Position numbers and translations under genes: made by a program. From positions 1 to 7,175 of the forward strand of contig SKOM01000278.1 of assembly GCA_007120095.1 (NCBI GenBank): a DNA stretch of 7,175 bases, given 5' to 3'. Positions 5,827 to 7,175 of the stretch are shown piece by piece; positions within the stretch are counted from its first letter, which is position 1, and every line of letters begins with the position of its first letter. Source of the DNA: Candidatus Competibacteraceae bacterium. GTDB lineage: Bacteria > Pseudomonadota > Gammaproteobacteria > Competibacterales > Competibacteraceae. The notes below the pieces were generated by a model. That model was given only the letters and a program-made list of their open reading frames with translations. It did no database searches and had not been told where the DNA came from.

Positions 5827-7175
5827 TTAGGACAAACGACGCAACATATCTTGGGCACGCTCCTGTTCAACAGCATTACCCTCTCGCAGGACTTCATCCA
5901 GCAGCGCTCTTGCCCCTGACTGATCGTCCATATCCAAATAAGCCTGTGCAAGATCGAGTTTAATTTCGATGGCCTCCTGTCGATCAGCATCGAAGTCCGC
6001 ATCCGAACCGGGCAAATCATCCAGCGTTAATTCGGGGAAGTCCTCAGTCTCTTTAGGTAGCGACGGGCGCTCATTATCGTAGACGTTAGATGTCGAAGGC
6101 CGCTCAGAGGCAAAATAGGCATCGAAATCATCCTGTGACGCGAGTTGATCCGAGGTTGGCTTAGACGGATCGTCTACTAATGAGGGCAGATCATCAGCGT
6201 CCTGCGTGAAACGCAATGGCTGTGGCCCTGTAAGCACGGTCGCATCCTCAGGCTCTGACACTTGTGCGGCAGGTTGACCAGAGTCGCTCAAAGTGGATTG
6301 GGTCTGCTCACGGGGCAACGTCTGAGTCACATCGGTTCGTTCCTCAACAGCGGGAGGGTGTGGCTGCTCACCGGGGAAAGCCAAACGGGATTCACGCCTT
6401 TGGACTTGGGTGGCATCTGCAGGATCCTGGCTTGGCGTACCGCCGCTCTCGGCGGATGATTCCAAGGAGTTGAACACCAAAGTATCAGCGTCATCGGCCT
6501 GGTTAAACAAAGGATGACCGGGACTCAACTCGTTACCCATGCGCGCCGCACTTTGCCACAGAGGATGATCGGGCGCATCGCCGAGCTGCTGTTGCAAAGT
6601 CTCTGCAGCTTCAAAGAATTTCTCGACATCTCCCGATTTGTAATAGATCTCTAGCAGCTTAAGCTGCAACTCAGGGTCATCGGTTTGCTCAACCATCAAT
6701 AAACGCAGCGCATTCTCAGCTTCACGGTAACTCCCCCCGGTCATCAGGAAATTGAGACGCTTAAGCTGTTGCTCACGAGTCGGCACATCAGCAGGCGTTG
6801 GCTTAGCATACTGTTGTGCATCAGCCGGTTGATGCCTGGTTGTGTCCGAATCAGCCGGGGCGGTTTCATCCGTTAACGGCTCGTCATATACCCCCGCTTC
6901 TTGTTCTCCGCGACGCTTGAACCGCAGGACTAACCACAGCAACAGCAACAACGCAACCAAGCCACCCACTGCAGAGGCCAGCATTAAGGGATCACGACGT
7001 AACTGGTTTAAGGTGCCGATGGGATCATCTTGCAACTGCTGGAATATCGTGGTGATATCCGGTGCAGGGGGAGTCACTGGCTGTTGTTCAGGTGCCGGTT
7101 CAGCAACATCCGCATCGGCAACCCGTGACGGTTCCGCCGGCTCGGTTTGAAGGGCAACTACGGGTTCTGGTTCTG
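5827..7175 (-). CDS. fimV: FimV/HubP-family polar landmark protein, C-terminal part (5' end cut by window edge)
   Basis: 448 codons are visible, open to the right edge, ending in TAA at 5829-5827. Counting from the GTG at 7077, which is an internal codon and not a start: before it lies a Pro/Glu/Ala-rich linker of 32 residues, then one membrane helix (about 31-52) with a basic stop (RFKRR), a TPR-like helical block (about 104-185), a long acidic, disordered-looking region rich in D, E, S, P and Q (about 190-365), and a terminal helical domain (about 368-416) with EIKLDLAQAYLDM, GARALLDEVL and MLRRL. That terminal block matches the FimV C-terminal domain by recognition. FimV/HubP proteins span the inner membrane, bind peptidoglycan through an N-terminal LysM (outside this window) and organise cell-pole machinery, including type IV pili and chemotaxis. 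Same strand as coxB, 225 bp upstream. It could be a paralogue rather than the canonical fimV, since that gene normally neighbours asd/truA. Confidence 0.8.
   Translation of the reverse strand, partial: EPEPVVALQTEPAEPSRVADADVAEPAPEQQPVTPPAPDITTIFQQLQDDPIGTLNQLRRDPLMLASAVGGLVALLLLLWLVLRFKRRGEQEAGVYDEPLTDETAPADSDTTRHQPADAQQYAKPTPADVPTREQQLKRLNFLMTGGSYREAENALRLLMVEQTDDPELQLKLLEIYYKSGDVEKFFEAAETLQQQLGDAPDHPLWQSAARMGNELSPGHPLFNQADDADTLVFNSLESSAESGGTPSQDPADATQVQRRESRLAFPGEQPHPPAVEERTDVTQTLPREQTQSTLSDSGQPAAQVSEPEDATVLTGPQPLRFTQDADDLPSLVDDPSKPTSDQLASQDDFDAYFASERPSTSNVYDNERPSLPKETEDFPELTLDDLPGSDADFDADRQEAIEIKLDLAQAYLDMDDQSGARALLDEVLREGNAVEQERAQDMLRRLS

Noticed and set aside
1..7175. CRISPR arrays, tRNA/rRNA genes, insertion sequences or phage remnants
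   Set aside because: No regularly spaced long repeats, no tRNA-like or rRNA stretches, no transposase-like product and no terminal inverted repeats were seen. Nothing in the window points to a wholly new system.

Overview
The window is a terminal-oxidase locus from a gammaproteobacterium. It holds the core of an aa3-type (A1 haem-copper) cytochrome c oxidase operon, read right to left on the minus strand. Gene order is coxB - coxA - small membrane protein - ctaG (cox11) - coxC - [inverted DUF2909-type gene] - SURF1 - SCO-like thioredoxin-fold protein. From memory this order closely resembles the cox cluster of pseudomonads and related gammaproteobacteria. A FimV-family protein upstream also points to that class. 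The genus cannot be named from what is visible.

Right edge (5827-7175, minus): the C-terminal part of a FimV/HubP-like polar protein. It shows a Pro/Glu-rich linker, one membrane helix, a TPR-like block, an acidic linker and the conserved C-terminal FimV domain. Its beginning lies outside the window. An AT-richer intergenic stretch (5602-5826) follows, with no convincing intrinsic terminator. It holds a candidate promoter and several GTGAT-type short repeats, and it is the only sizeable non-coding region.

Centre (1620-5601, minus): coxB (CuA subunit II, without a C-terminal cytochrome c domain), coxA (subunit I with every expected haem, CuB and proton-channel residue), a 37-39 residue single-helix protein overlapping coxA and ctaG, ctaG (CuB insertion) and coxC (subunit III). 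Spacings are from +27 to -14 bp, so this is one tightly coupled operon. coxB, coxA and coxC each have a strong GGAGG-type ribosome binding site. The two genes between coxA and ctaG/coxC appear to start by translational coupling.

Left (1-1611): a 69-residue two-helix protein sits on the plus strand, antisense to the rest. It is convergent with coxC and divergent from SURF1. SURF1 (haem a insertion/assembly) then overlaps by 3 bp a GTG-started, membrane-anchored protein with a CxxxC motif like that of SCO copper chaperones. That last gene is still open at base 1.

Together the genes encode the three catalytic-core subunits plus factors for CuB (CtaG), haem a (SURF1) and probably CuA/thiol handling (SCO-like). 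The haem a synthesis genes (ctaA, ctaB/cyoE) are not in the window; the family layout suggests they lie past the left edge. This is a largely ordinary housekeeping/accessory respiratory region. The points worth a second look are the fimV-cox adjacency, the inverted gene inside the operon, the small overlapping ORF, the uncharacterised CxxxC protein and the repeats at the promoter.
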